Source: an uncultured Litorilinea sp.
Lineage (GTDB): Bacteria; Chloroflexota; Anaerolineae; Caldilineales; Caldilineaceae
Direction of reading: 5' to 3'
DNA: 7,997 nt
NCBI GenBank assembly: GCA_946885925.1
Contig: CAMPHP010000113.1
Location: 1-7,997, forward strand
A model generated the notes under the pieces. It did no database searches. It had not been told where the DNA came from and saw only the letters and a list, made by a program, of their open reading frames with translations. The translations under genes and the position numbers were made by a program. Positions 1 through 6,102 of the stretch are shown piece after piece; the first letter of the stretch is position 1, and every line of letters starts with the position of its first letter.

Positions 1-488
1 TCTTTGGCGTCGGCGATCCGACAACTGCCAACGGGCGCACGATTCTTTCGGCTGGTTTGACCTTGGGGTTGCTGATTCTGCCGCTGTTGATCATTAATGC
101 GCGCGAAGCGATCCGGGCGGTGCCTGCTTCGTTGCGCCAGGCAAGCTATGGGTTGGGAGCCACCAAGTGGCAGACCACCTGGAGCCATATTTTGCCTGGC
201 GCACTGCCGGGAATTTTGACGGGAACCATCTTGGCGATTTCGCGTGCGATTGGCGAAACTGCGCCGCTGGTGGTAATTGGAGCTTCGACCTTTATTGTGG
301 TGGACCCCGATAGCATATTTTCAAAGTTTACGACACTTCCCATTCAGATCTATCAGTGGACATCACGCCCGCAGGCCGAATTCCGCAATTTAGCAGCGGC
401 GGCCATCATTGTGCTGCTGCTCATGTTGTTGTCGCTGAATGCCACGGCAATCGTATTACGCAATCGCTTTAGCCAACAGAGGTCATAG
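1..488 (+). CDS. pstA: Phosphate ABC transporter permease PstA, 3' part (5' end outside window)
   Basis: Inner-membrane permease subunit of the PstSCAB high-affinity phosphate importer, which pairs with PstC to form the channel. The frame is open from base 3, so the visible start-like TTG at 57 is internal; about 160 C-terminal residues are seen. They contain a hydrophobic segment ([13 protein letters not shown]), then the EAA-type loop that docks the ATPase ([20 protein letters not shown] ... [11 protein letters not shown]), then the family signature around [10 protein letters not shown] seen here as [15 protein letters not shown], and a final transmembrane helix ([20 protein letters not shown]) ending in a short basic tail. 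The TAG stop lies only 3 nt before pstB, so the two are translated from one mRNA. The operon promoter, any Pho box, and the rest of pst lie upstream of the window. Identification is secure from the motifs and from pstB/phoU next to it. Confidence 0.94.
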   Translation, partial: FGVGDPTTANGRTILSAGLTLGLLILPLLIINAREAIRAVPASLRQASYGLGATKWQTTWSHILPGALPGILTGTILAISRAIGETAPLVVIGASTFIVVDPDSIFSKFTTLPIQIYQWTSRPQAEFRNLAAAAIIVLLLMLLSLNATAIVLRNRFSQQRS

Positions 489-491
489 ACA

Positions 492-1340
492 ATGTTAAAG
501 ATCGATATAGAACAAACAAATATCGGTGTTACAACAGCATTTGAACCATCCAGAAATGGGAATATGCCCCTGGTGAAAGATCCCGCAATTTGGGCCAAGG
601 ATCTGAATATCTATTATAGAAAGTTTCACGCCGTGCGCGATGTGAACTTCGCGATTGAGAGCAACAAGATTACGGCGATGATTGGCCCCTCTGGCTGTGG
701 CAAAAGCACTGTGCTACGCTGTTTTAATCGAATGAACGATTTGATTCCCAGCGCACGAGTGGAAGGGAAAGTTCTTTTTCATGGTAAGGACATCTATGAT
801 GAGGACGTTGACCCTGTGCAGGTGCGGCGGCATGTAGGGATGGTCTTTCAGAAGCCCAACCCATTTCCCAAAAGCATCTATGACAACATTGCCTGGGGAG
901 CCAAGATCAATGGTTTCCGCGGCAACATGGATCAATTGGTCGAGGAATCGTTGCGGGGCGCGGCGCTGTGGGATGAGGTCAAGGGCAAGTTGCACGAGAG
1001 CGCGCTGGGATTGTCGGGTGGGCAACAGCAGCGGTTGTGCATTGCGCGTACAAATGCAGTAAAACCTGATATTATTTTAATGGATGAGCCTTGTTCGGCC
1101 CTAGACCCAATTGCAACGCTGAAGATCGAAGATCTGATGCGAGAATTGGTGGGAAACTACACTATAATTATTGTGACGCACAATATGCAACAGGCGGCGC
1201 GTGTGTCTGACTCTACGGCTTTCTTTATGGTTGATGATAGCCGTACGGGCCATCTGATGGAGTATGGGCCAACCAAGGAAATCTTTACCAAGCCCAAGAA
1301 TAAGCAGACTGAGGACTATATTACAGGGCGCTTTGGCTAA
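492..1340 (+). CDS. pstB: Phosphate ABC transporter ATP-binding protein PstB
   Basis: Cytoplasmic ATPase that powers phosphate import through PstA/PstC. All nucleotide-binding motifs are present in the 282 aa: Walker A GPSGCGKS (65-72), Q-loop in [12 protein letters not shown] (Gln120), signature [13 protein letters not shown] (174-186), Walker B IILMDEP with catalytic Glu199 followed by CSALDP, and the switch His230 in [19 protein letters not shown] and [10 protein letters not shown] are hallmarks of PstB rather than other ABC ATPases. The ATG at 492 has AGAGG (478-482) 9 nt upstream and gives an N-terminal extension of about 25 residues compared with short PstB proteins; an in-frame ATG at 564 would remove it but lacks a convincing ribosome site. 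One oddity: directly after the signature the usual ARALAV reads ARTNAV (Thr187, Asn188). Gap to phoU is 39 nt. Confidence 0.97.
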   Translation: MLKIDIEQTNIGVTTAFEPSRNGNMPLVKDPAIWAKDLNIYYRKFHAVRDVNFAIESNKITAMIGPSGCGKSTVLRCFNRMNDLIPSARVEGKVLFHGKDIYDEDVDPVQVRRHVGMVFQKPNPFPKSIYDNIAWGAKINGFRGNMDQLVEESLRGAALWDEVKGKLHESALGLSGGQQQRLCIARTNAVKPDIILMDEPCSALDPIATLKIEDLMRELVGNYTIIIVTHNMQQAARVSDSTAFFMVDDSRTGHLMEYGPTKEIFTKPKNKQTEDYITGRFG

Positions 1341-1379
1341 TCGCCTGGCTGCTCAGCTAACTAGAATGGATGGCTCAAG

Positions 1380-2063
1380 GTGACGCGGACATACTTTAAT
1401 CGCGAGCTACAACGCTTGCAGGATGAGATATTGATGTTGGGTAGTATGGTGCGACAAGCATTAGCCGATGCAGTGACTGCACTTGCAAAGCGTGATTTGG
1501 ATGCTGCCCGCGGCATTGTCAGCGGTGACCGCGAGATCAATAGCCGTCGCTTTCGCATTGAAGACGATTGCTTGAGCTTGATTGCGATGCAACAGCCTAT
1601 TGCCAGAGACTTGCGGTTGTTAGCTGCTATGCTTGAAATCTCCACTGAACTCGAACGCATCGGAGACTATGCTAAAGGCATTAGTAAGATCAGTCTGATG
1701 ATAGGATCAGAGCCTTTGATCAAGCCATTGATCGAGATTCCACAAATGTGCGAGAGGGTTCTCAGTATGCTGGAGCGTTCGTTGGATGCATTTGTTAACT
1801 ACGACGCCCAGGCGGCTCGCGCCATTCCTCTTGAAGATGATGCGATCGATGACCTCTATAATATGGTCAACCGTCAACTCCTTGATTTGATCATTAAAGA
1901 TCCTGCTGTAATCGACCAGGCCAACTACCTCTCCTGGGTGGCGCACAATCTGGAGCGCGCGGGTGACCGTGTGACAAACGTCTGTGAGCGCGTTGTCTAT
2001 ACGGTTACGGGCGAGTTTGTGGAGTTTGACGGTGAAGAGTCTTTGATGAGTGGTATTAGCTAG
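1380..2063 (+). CDS. phoU: Phosphate-signalling accessory protein PhoU
   Basis: PhoU is a cytoplasmic helical protein that links the Pst transporter to the PhoR sensor kinase and restrains phosphate uptake. The 227 aa show the two-repeat architecture: N-terminal RELQRLQDEILMLGSMVRQAL, metal-cluster helix TELERIGDYAKGI (89-101), and the second copy HNLERAGDRVTNVCERVVY (189-207), both with the family's ExxR-x-GD pattern. Length matches the usual 215-235 aa. The start is GTG at 1380: an in-frame TAG at 1362-1364 excludes anything earlier, and GGATGG (1368-1373) six bases upstream can serve as ribosome site. It is the last gene of the visible pst operon. Confidence 0.96.
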   Translation: MTRTYFNRELQRLQDEILMLGSMVRQALADAVTALAKRDLDAARGIVSGDREINSRRFRIEDDCLSLIAMQQPIARDLRLLAAMLEISTELERIGDYAKGISKISLMIGSEPLIKPLIEIPQMCERVLSMLERSLDAFVNYDAQAARAIPLEDDAIDDLYNMVNRQLLDLIIKDPAVIDQANYLSWVAHNLERAGDRVTNVCERVVYTVTGEFVEFDGEESLMSGIS

Positions 2064-2152
2064 CAGAGTCACAGCATCTATCACCGAGTCGGGGCATTCC
2101 CAAAGCTAGCAACTTAAATTACTTTGTCTGTGTATAACAGCAGGTGTCTTTT

Positions 2153-2171
2153 ATGGGCATGTGCCATTTTC
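2153..2171 (+). terminator. Weak candidate terminator after phoU
   Basis: A short hairpin (ATG-GGC, loop ATGT, GCC-AT with one bulged G) is followed by TTTTCT on the + strand, about 90 bases after phoU. It sits inside a wider pairing of CAGCAG (2140-2145 area) with CTGTTG (2171-2176). The stem is short, so this may not be a real terminator; no better one is visible between phoU and the converging gene. Confidence 0.25.
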
Positions 2172-2254
2172 TGTTGCTTGCTATTGATGTGATTGCTATT
2201 GGCGAAGTGTACCGGATGAAGCATATTCAAGTAGTGATGATTATGTGATGATAT

Positions 2255-3376
2255 TTATACCGTGTGTGACGAAGGGACAGCGGTCGGAGCAAGTTCGATC
2301 AAGGCTTGCATGAGGCGGGCGTTGGCTTCTGGGCGTTGGACGGCGATACGAATAAAGTTGGGCAGGCCAAAGGATGTGCAGTCGCGCACGATGAGCCGCC
2401 GCGCCAGTAATGCGTCGCGCAGCGTTGCCGGTGAATGGACGGGAACCAAGAAGTAGTTGACGGTGGTGGGATAGGGTTGATAGCCTGCACCGCGCAGACC
2501 CTCTTGTAGCAGCGCGCACTCTTTACGTAACGCGGTGAGTGTCGAGCGCCGCCACTCCAATCCATCCCGTAGGGCGACCGCACCTGCTACTTGGGCCAGA
2601 AGATTAACATTCCAGGGTGGTTGGGCTGCTTGCAGGACTTGAATCAAAGCGGGCGCACCCAGCACATAGCCCAAACGCAGGCCCCCCAGCGCAAAATCTT
2701 TGGTCATGGAACGCAGAACTAGCCAATTGCCACGCGATATCCACGCCGCGGTGGTGGCTGGGCTGTCCATAAATTCAGCATAGGCTTCGTCAATGATCCA
2801 GAGGGCAGCGGGTGCGGCGTCATAGAGCGTTGCTAGAGCATCGGGCGCGAGATAGTGCCCTGTGGGGTTGTTGGGATTGCAGACAAAGACCACGTCCGGC
2901 TGGACATCGCCTAACGCTTTCGCAACATCGCTCGCGGTGGTTGTGCTTGGTTGGTAGCCTGTTGAGGTGGCAGACCAGCCAGGATGGCAAAGATTGATCA
3001 CCTCTGCCTCCATGAGTTGCGCCACATTGAAATATTCCCCAAAGGTTGGGTTGAGGATGGCAACCCGGCGATGTTGCAGATGGACCAGCCCAATTAACCA
3101 AAGAATGTCAGCCGTGCCATTACCCACCAAGATCGAATCTATGGAAAGCTCATGCAGCGCGGCCAGTAGCTCGCATAGCTCGAAACTAAAGCGGTCAGGA
3201 TAGCGGGGTATAAGTTCGGAAAAAGGGGCGTTGCGTAACGCTTCTAGTACGGCAGGGGCTGGGCCAAAGGGATTGATATTGGATGAAAAGGAGGTGATAT
3301 CCTCTGGACGCAATCCCAACTTGCGAAGTTCGGCATAGTCGAGCGTACCGTGAGGAACAAATGTTGCTTGGGGCAT
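2255..3376 (-). CDS. cobD: PLP-dependent threonine-phosphate decarboxylase (CobD-like; HisC-type aminotransferase is the alternative)
   Basis: Fold-type I PLP enzyme, 373 aa. CobD decarboxylates L-threonine O-3-phosphate to aminopropanol phosphate, used to attach the nucleotide loop of cobalamin. Visible features: N-terminal HG...SSNINPFGP (9-39), CNPNNPTG (166-173, cofactor-binding Asn170), IIDEAYAEF (194-202, Asp196 and Tyr199 contact PLP), Schiff-base Lys226 in SMTKDFALGGLRLGY, Arg234, and a C-terminal Arg343 in FGLPNFIRIAV that should bind the substrate carboxylate. The N-terminal HG/NINPFGP block, PWNVNLLAQ (254-262) and RDCTSFGLPNFIRIAVQRPE are more CobD-like than HisC-like, but the two families are close and no other cobalamin or histidine gene is in the window. 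ATG at 3376 has no clear Shine-Dalgarno sequence. It converges on phoU, is not in an operon here, and is preceded by an AT-rich 190-bp region with no promoter I trust. Confidence 0.78.
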   Translation of the reverse strand: MPQATFVPHGTLDYAELRKLGLRPEDITSFSSNINPFGPAPAVLEALRNAPFSELIPRYPDRFSFELCELLAALHELSIDSILVGNGTADILWLIGLVHLQHRRVAILNPTFGEYFNVAQLMEAEVINLCHPGWSATSTGYQPSTTTASDVAKALGDVQPDVVFVCNPNNPTGHYLAPDALATLYDAAPAALWIIDEAYAEFMDSPATTAAWISRGNWLVLRSMTKDFALGGLRLGYVLGAPALIQVLQAAQPPWNVNLLAQVAGAVALRDGLEWRRSTLTALRKECALLQEGLRGAGYQPYPTTVNYFLVPVHSPATLRDALLARRLIVRDCTSFGLPNFIRIAVQRPEANARLMQALIELAPTAVPSSHTV

Positions 3377-3561
3377 GGTTGTTTACAGACTTTCGTACAG
3401 CGATGTTATCGAGTAGAAACAACTCTTTTGGCCTGCCAGTTAATGAATATATCAGTTTATAGATATAAGTTTTCCGTATTAACGCTTCATTAATGCTTCT
3501 ATCATAACTCGGTTCTGCGTATGAAAAAGGAGAAGTCATACAAAGAGGAGAAGCCGTCACG

Positions 3562-3609
3562 AAAAAACTTGCTGTGAGTTCAACCCTGGCATGGTCAAAC
3601 TCACAGCAA
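3562..3609 (-). terminator. Rho-independent terminator of the membrane-protein operon
   Basis: Perfect 12-bp stem: TTGCTGTGAGTT (3569-3580) pairs with AACTCACAGCAA (3598-3609), with a 17-nt loop that can pair further (ACC/GGT). Read on the - strand the stem is followed by GTTTTTT (3568 down to 3562). It lies 30 nt after the stop codon of the 75-aa gene. The + strand side has no T run. Confidence 0.85.
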
Positions 3610-3638
3610 AACAGAACTGATCTATATCGGCATGCTCT

Positions 3639-3866
3639 CTATTGTTGCCCAAAAACGCGAATGAACATTAGGATTATCATCACAAAGCCCAAAAAGACAG
3701 CATGTTGCGTGACATTGCGTAAGAATGCGGCTCCGCTCTCTCCAAAGGGTACTGGTTGGCGAACCTCGCCTTCATCGTCGAGTACCTCTGTAATTTCTGC
3801 TGTAATTTCTGCTATGATTTCTTCTGTGATCTTCTCAGTAGCTTCCAAAGGTTGCATCTCCACCAT
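3639..3866 (-). CDS. Small single-pass membrane protein with acidic amphipathic N-terminus, unknown function
   Basis: I do not recognise this 75-aa protein. Residues 10-30 form an acidic helix with Ile spaced every four residues (ITEE-IIAE-ITAE-ITEV), encoded by four tandem 12-bp repeats. A Pro/Gly-containing hinge (RQPVPFGESG, 36-45) follows, then a C-terminal transmembrane segment (AVFLGFVMIILMFIRVF, 56-72). It is real rather than a chance frame: the ATG has a near-perfect Shine-Dalgarno (AGAGGAGGAG) 8 nt upstream, it lies 100 bp downstream of the large membrane-protein gene on the same strand, and a strong terminator follows its stop. By position and layout it could be a small accessory subunit of the upstream membrane protein, as seen for small subunits of respiratory oxidases; that role is inference. 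Confidence 0.82.
   Translation of the reverse strand: MVEMQPLEATEKITEEIIAEITAEITEVLDDEGEVRQPVPFGESGAAFLRNVTQHAVFLGFVMIILMFIRVFGQQ
3791..3838. repeat. Four tandem 12-bp repeats inside the small membrane-protein gene
   Basis: Units at 3791-3802 (TAATTTCTGCTG), 3803-3814 (TAATTTCTGCTA), 3815-3826 (TGATTTCTTCTG) and 3827-3838 (TGATCTTCTCAG). The first two differ at one base; the others have diverged. The period is four codons, so copy-number change would keep the frame and lengthen or shorten the acidic amphipathic helix by one turn. Confidence 0.8.
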
Positions 3867-3874
3867 CTGTTTGT

Positions 3875-3884
3875 CTCCTCCTCT
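3875..3884 (-). promoter_or_regulatory. Strong Shine-Dalgarno of the 75-aa gene
   Basis: On the - strand this reads AGAGGAGGAG, 8 nt before the ATG at 3866. It is the strongest ribosome binding site in the window and is the main reason for accepting this small gene. Confidence 0.85.
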
Positions 3885-3897
3885 AAATACTACAGGT

Positions 3898-3931
3898 CAT
3901 CTCAAAATTCGAGTTTTCACATGTTGAGATG
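3898..3931 (-). other. Intercistronic hairpin between the two membrane-protein genes
   Basis: CATCTCAA (3898-3905) pairs perfectly with TTGAGATG (3924-3931) around an 18-nt AT-rich loop. It sits in the 100-bp gap of the - strand operon, 13 nt upstream of the Shine-Dalgarno of the 75-aa gene. There is no T run after it, so it is not a terminator; mRNA processing, stability or translational control are possibilities. Confidence 0.6.
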
Positions 3932-3966
3932 GATGCTAATTGGTCATGGATTAACTTGGCCTAGAC

Positions 3967-5292
3967 TTATTCGGCACCTAACGCAGACTCTCCTGCCAGT
4001 TCAGATGGCGTTGCACTGGTAGCGGCGAGCGATTCAATCTGGGGTTTTAGGTAGTAGTGAATAGCGATGACCATTGGCACGAACACGAACAAGTTATAGA
4101 AGAAGTGTAGTTCGGCCCGCGGGAACCAGAGTTGTCCGATACTAATTTGCTGTGCCGCGCCAAAGAGATAGTTGCCAGTTAGATATTGGCCCATTAGCAG
4201 CACATGCTCAATATAGTGCCAAGTCTGAATGACCATGGCAATGGTCCATAAGGTACGGGCACGCCCTTGGAAACCAGGTCGAAGGAGGATAATGCCACCC
4301 CATTGGATAAAGTCGTAGACAAAGTGCAAGATCTCTGATTCGACCAGTTGTGGGTAGATTACCCCTAGCAGACCACCCGCGGCAGCGGGTGCCCAACCCA
4401 ACCCGTAAATTTGGTAGATTTGTAATACGTGCTCCAGCCAATGGGCAACGATAACCAGCATAAAAATCCACAGCGCAGGGGCGTGGTATTGCCCATTAAG
4501 AAGTTGAAACCATCTAGGTTGGCGACGTTGAATAACAGTTGTTACTACATCAGTCATGAAATCACTCATGCAAGCTTGACCTCCCCTAACATGAACTTCG
4601 CGAATATAAATAGGTGCTTTCGCATATAAGCCTTGAGAACGAATGGACGCGTTGCGAATAGCTCCCGCATAAATACGCAGGTGGCGCGGAGTCACTCGAT
4701 GGCTAACACGGCGCATAACCCAAAACGCTTTGGATTGGAATACAATCCAGAGGCCAGCACATACTGACAGGATGCCCAGCACCAAAATTGCTGCCTTGAT
4801 CTGCCAGTTTACCGTCTGTACGATTACATCGGTGCTGACTGTGCCTACCATGCCAGTGGCATCCATAAGCATAATTTCGATGCGATAAGTGCCTGGATAA
4901 TCCAGACGAAACGATGCTCCGCGCGAGTGGGGATACTCAATCTCTGGTGGACTCGACATAATAACCATCGGCGGTATATCAAGATTGAGCGGTATAAAGG
5001 CGACTTGAACCAGTGTCGAGAGCGCGGGTTTACCCGTTGCGTCCATCACCGCGGTATCCATGTGAATATCGCCGGTGCGGAGGACACCAGGCGCATTCCA
5101 GACATGTACTCTGTAGTTGCCGATCTGGGAGCCGCGGATGAGATAATAGCCAATGCCGTGCGCGCTTGCGCTGCTGCTAGCCAGCAGCAGCACGCAACAG
5201 ATCAACAGAATCGGCAGCCAAAAGCGCGTTAAGCGTAGTGGAGCGGGGCGTTGAACCCTGATATTTTGGCGAATGAACTTCGTCTTTACCAT
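3967..5292 (-). CDS. Secreted-domain plus His-rich multipass membrane protein, unknown function (candidate metal/haem protein)
   Basis: 441 aa from the ATG at 5292, chosen because AAGGA (5297-5301) lies 4 nt upstream; an in-frame ATG at 5316 or TTG at 5319 would add 8-9 residues without a good ribosome site. Order of parts: basic n-region, signal helix (21-44) ending ASA before His45; extracytoplasmic domain (45-160) with the strand pattern of YtkA/CopC-like beta domains (NYRVHVWNAPGVLRTGDIHM ... VMDATGKP); TM helix (163-186); a basic, probably cytoplasmic loop (187-270); then four TM helices (about 271-299, 318-337, 345-371, 393-415) and a short tail. The last four helices are an internal duplication: HWLEHVL (His284, Glu287, His288) with ESEILHFVYD (Glu320, His323), and HYIEHVL (His359, Glu362, His363) with ELHFFYN (Glu394, His396). 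I recall similar proteins of unknown function in actinobacteria and Chloroflexota. His and Glu buried in helices suggest bound metal or haem; the function is not known to me. Confidence 0.9.
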   Translation of the reverse strand: MVKTKFIRQNIRVQRPAPLRLTRFWLPILLICCVLLLASSSASAHGIGYYLIRGSQIGNYRVHVWNAPGVLRTGDIHMDTAVMDATGKPALSTLVQVAFIPLNLDIPPMVIMSSPPEIEYPHSRGASFRLDYPGTYRIEIMLMDATGMVGTVSTDVIVQTVNWQIKAAILVLGILSVCAGLWIVFQSKAFWVMRRVSHRVTPRHLRIYAGAIRNASIRSQGLYAKAPIYIREVHVRGGQACMSDFMTDVVTTVIQRRQPRWFQLLNGQYHAPALWIFMLVIVAHWLEHVLQIYQIYGLGWAPAAAGGLLGVIYPQLVESEILHFVYDFIQWGGIILLRPGFQGRARTLWTIAMVIQTWHYIEHVLLMGQYLTGNYLFGAAQQISIGQLWFPRAELHFFYNLFVFVPMVIAIHYYLKPQIESLAATSATPSELAGESALGAE

Positions 5293-5296
5293 ACAG

Positions 5297-5301
5297 TCCT
5301 T
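5297..5301 (-). promoter_or_regulatory. Shine-Dalgarno deciding the start of the 441-aa protein
   Basis: On the - strand AAGGA followed by CTGT and the ATG at 5292. The spacing is short (4 nt) but no comparable site precedes the two earlier in-frame starts at 5316 and 5319. Confidence 0.6.
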
Positions 5302-5319
5302 TTGACCTTCAAACATCAA

Positions 5320-5620
5320 TTGCCAACAAAAACGAACTTTCGTGCAGAATGTCCGGCTTCGGCTAGATGGTAGAAGATGTAAGGGATAATGAATGGCAAT
5401 AGAGACCGGCAGCGCGGCGTTAACGAGACAGCGCTGTCTCGAACGGCGTGTAGCGGCGACGAATATCTAACTCGTTTCACTGCTATATGCAGTGACAAGC
5501 AATATGACTCTTGGGTGGGTGTGGGGCAGTGTAGGGAATTACGTGGGATGCAGACTAAGGCCCAAGTGCAGCGGGCAATATCATCTATACTTGTCAATCC
5601 TCATCAGCAAAACTTACAAT
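5320..5620 (-). other. Long 5' leader region of the membrane-protein operon
   Basis: About 300 bases between the likely transcription start (near 5620) and the first gene. It holds the 18-bp palindrome at 5424-5441 and a 7-bp hairpin TCACTGC-TATAT-GCAGTGA at 5477-5495. An open - strand frame from TTG 5597 to TGA at 5318-5316 ends overlapping the alternative ATG, but its Cys/Ser-rich composition looks non-coding. I see no known riboswitch. Confidence 0.5.
5424..5441. promoter_or_regulatory. 18-bp perfect palindrome, candidate operator
   Basis: CGAGACAGCGCTGTCTCG is identical to its reverse complement. Flanking CGTT (5418-5421) and AACG (5442-5445) extend the symmetry with a 2-nt interruption. 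A zero-loop dyad of this length fits a homodimeric repressor site, for example of TetR type. It lies about 130 bp upstream of the 441-aa start codon, downstream of the best promoter, so it could act as a roadblock or belong to a second promoter I cannot define. Confidence 0.6.
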
Positions 5621-5628
5621 ATCGTCAT

Positions 5629-5655
5629 ATTATACTGATTTTGTATTATTGTCAA
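5629..5655 (-). promoter_or_regulatory. Near-consensus sigma-70-type promoter for the membrane-protein operon
   Basis: On the - strand: TTGACA (5650-5655) and TATAAT (5629-5634), both exact consensus, separated by 15 nt; a shifted -10 TAATAT (5627-5632) gives the ideal 17 nt. The surroundings are AT-rich. It points toward the 441-aa gene, giving a leader of about 330 nt. Confidence 0.7.
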
Positions 5656-5728
5656 TAGGCAATTCTTAGTATTTACTTGACGACCCTATAAATTTTGAAA
5701 GCTCGTTGTACTCAGATCTCTTTCAGAC

Positions 5729-5758
5729 GAGAATCATGGCACTGAGAATCATAGCACT
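5729..5758. repeat. Tandem 15-bp direct repeat
   Basis: GAGAATCATGGCACT (5729-5743) is followed directly by GAGAATCATAGCACT (5744-5758), 14 of 15 identical; after AC the first six bases GAGAAT recur at 5761-5766. Confidence 0.85.
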
Positions 5759-5781
5759 ACGAGAATGTTGCTCACATAATG

Positions 5782-5849
5782 GAGTGCATGAATGCTGATG
5801 ACGTAATGAAATAGGGTTGTTTACGAAGGGAAACAAAACTCATGCACTC
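5782..5849. repeat. Nested inverted repeats
   Basis: GAGTGCATGA (5782-5791) is the exact reverse complement of TCATGCACTC (5840-5849). Inside it, TTGTTT (5817-5822) pairs with AAACAA (5831-5836) around an 8-nt loop. No flanking target-site duplication was evident. Confidence 0.65.
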
Positions 5850-6015
5850 TGTTAAAAGAACTATAACAAGTTGTTGAGCAACTGCTAACGCTGTCAATGC
5901 AGAATAAGCGTGTAAAGGGGAAATGGCGAGCCAGGTACGCCGGAGAGCATTCGGGTCTGACATGTGAAGATTGTGAGACTTGGAGAGAATCGCTTATTTG
6001 GAAAGGTAGGATAAT

Positions 6016-6054
6016 AAGGGCCGTACCACACAAGAAGAATGTGGTGCGGCCCTT
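6016..6054. terminator. Strong 15-bp hairpin, terminator of the dehydratase gene, perhaps bidirectional
   Basis: AAGGGCCGTACCACA (6016-6030) and TGTGGTGCGGCCCTT (6040-6054) form a 15-bp stem with one G-U-type pair and a 9-nt loop. It begins 48 nt after the stop codon of the - strand dehydratase. On the - strand the tail is TTATTATCC, on the + strand GTTTTCTGCATTTT, so it may stop transcription from both sides. Confidence 0.75.
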
Positions 6055-6102
6055 GTTTTCTGCATTTTAGCTATTTCACTTTTACTCCTGGTTGAATGTG
6101 CG

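Larger units (their letters stand above)
5656..6102. other. Intergenic region with small repeats, no protein gene recognised
   Basis: Contains the tandem 15-bp repeat, the 10-bp inverted repeat and the 15-bp hairpin listed separately. A - strand frame at 5772-5963 (63 codons) has no ribosome site and no family resemblance I trust. No RNA gene was recognised. Confidence 0.5.

Noticed and set aside
3521..3577. 18-codon Lys-rich + strand frame (MKKEKSYKEEKPSRKNLL)
   Set aside because: Ends inside the terminator of the opposite-strand operon and has no promoter; two AGGAGAAG copies make it purine-rich by chance.
3639..3927. Overlapping + strand frames opposite the small gene (3574-3927, 3756-4022)
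   Set aside because: Mirror frames of the repeat region; no ribosome sites, and the opposite strand has a strong Shine-Dalgarno and terminator.
5316..5597. 93-codon - strand frame from TTG, ending TGATG at the alternative start of the 441-aa gene
   Set aside because: The overlap with ATG 5316 looks like translational coupling, but the protein is Cys/Ser-rich without domain character, uses TTG, and runs through the palindrome and a hairpin; better explained as leader.
5772..5963. 63-codon - strand frame
   Set aside because: No ribosome site, no recognisable family, and it passes through the nested inverted repeats.
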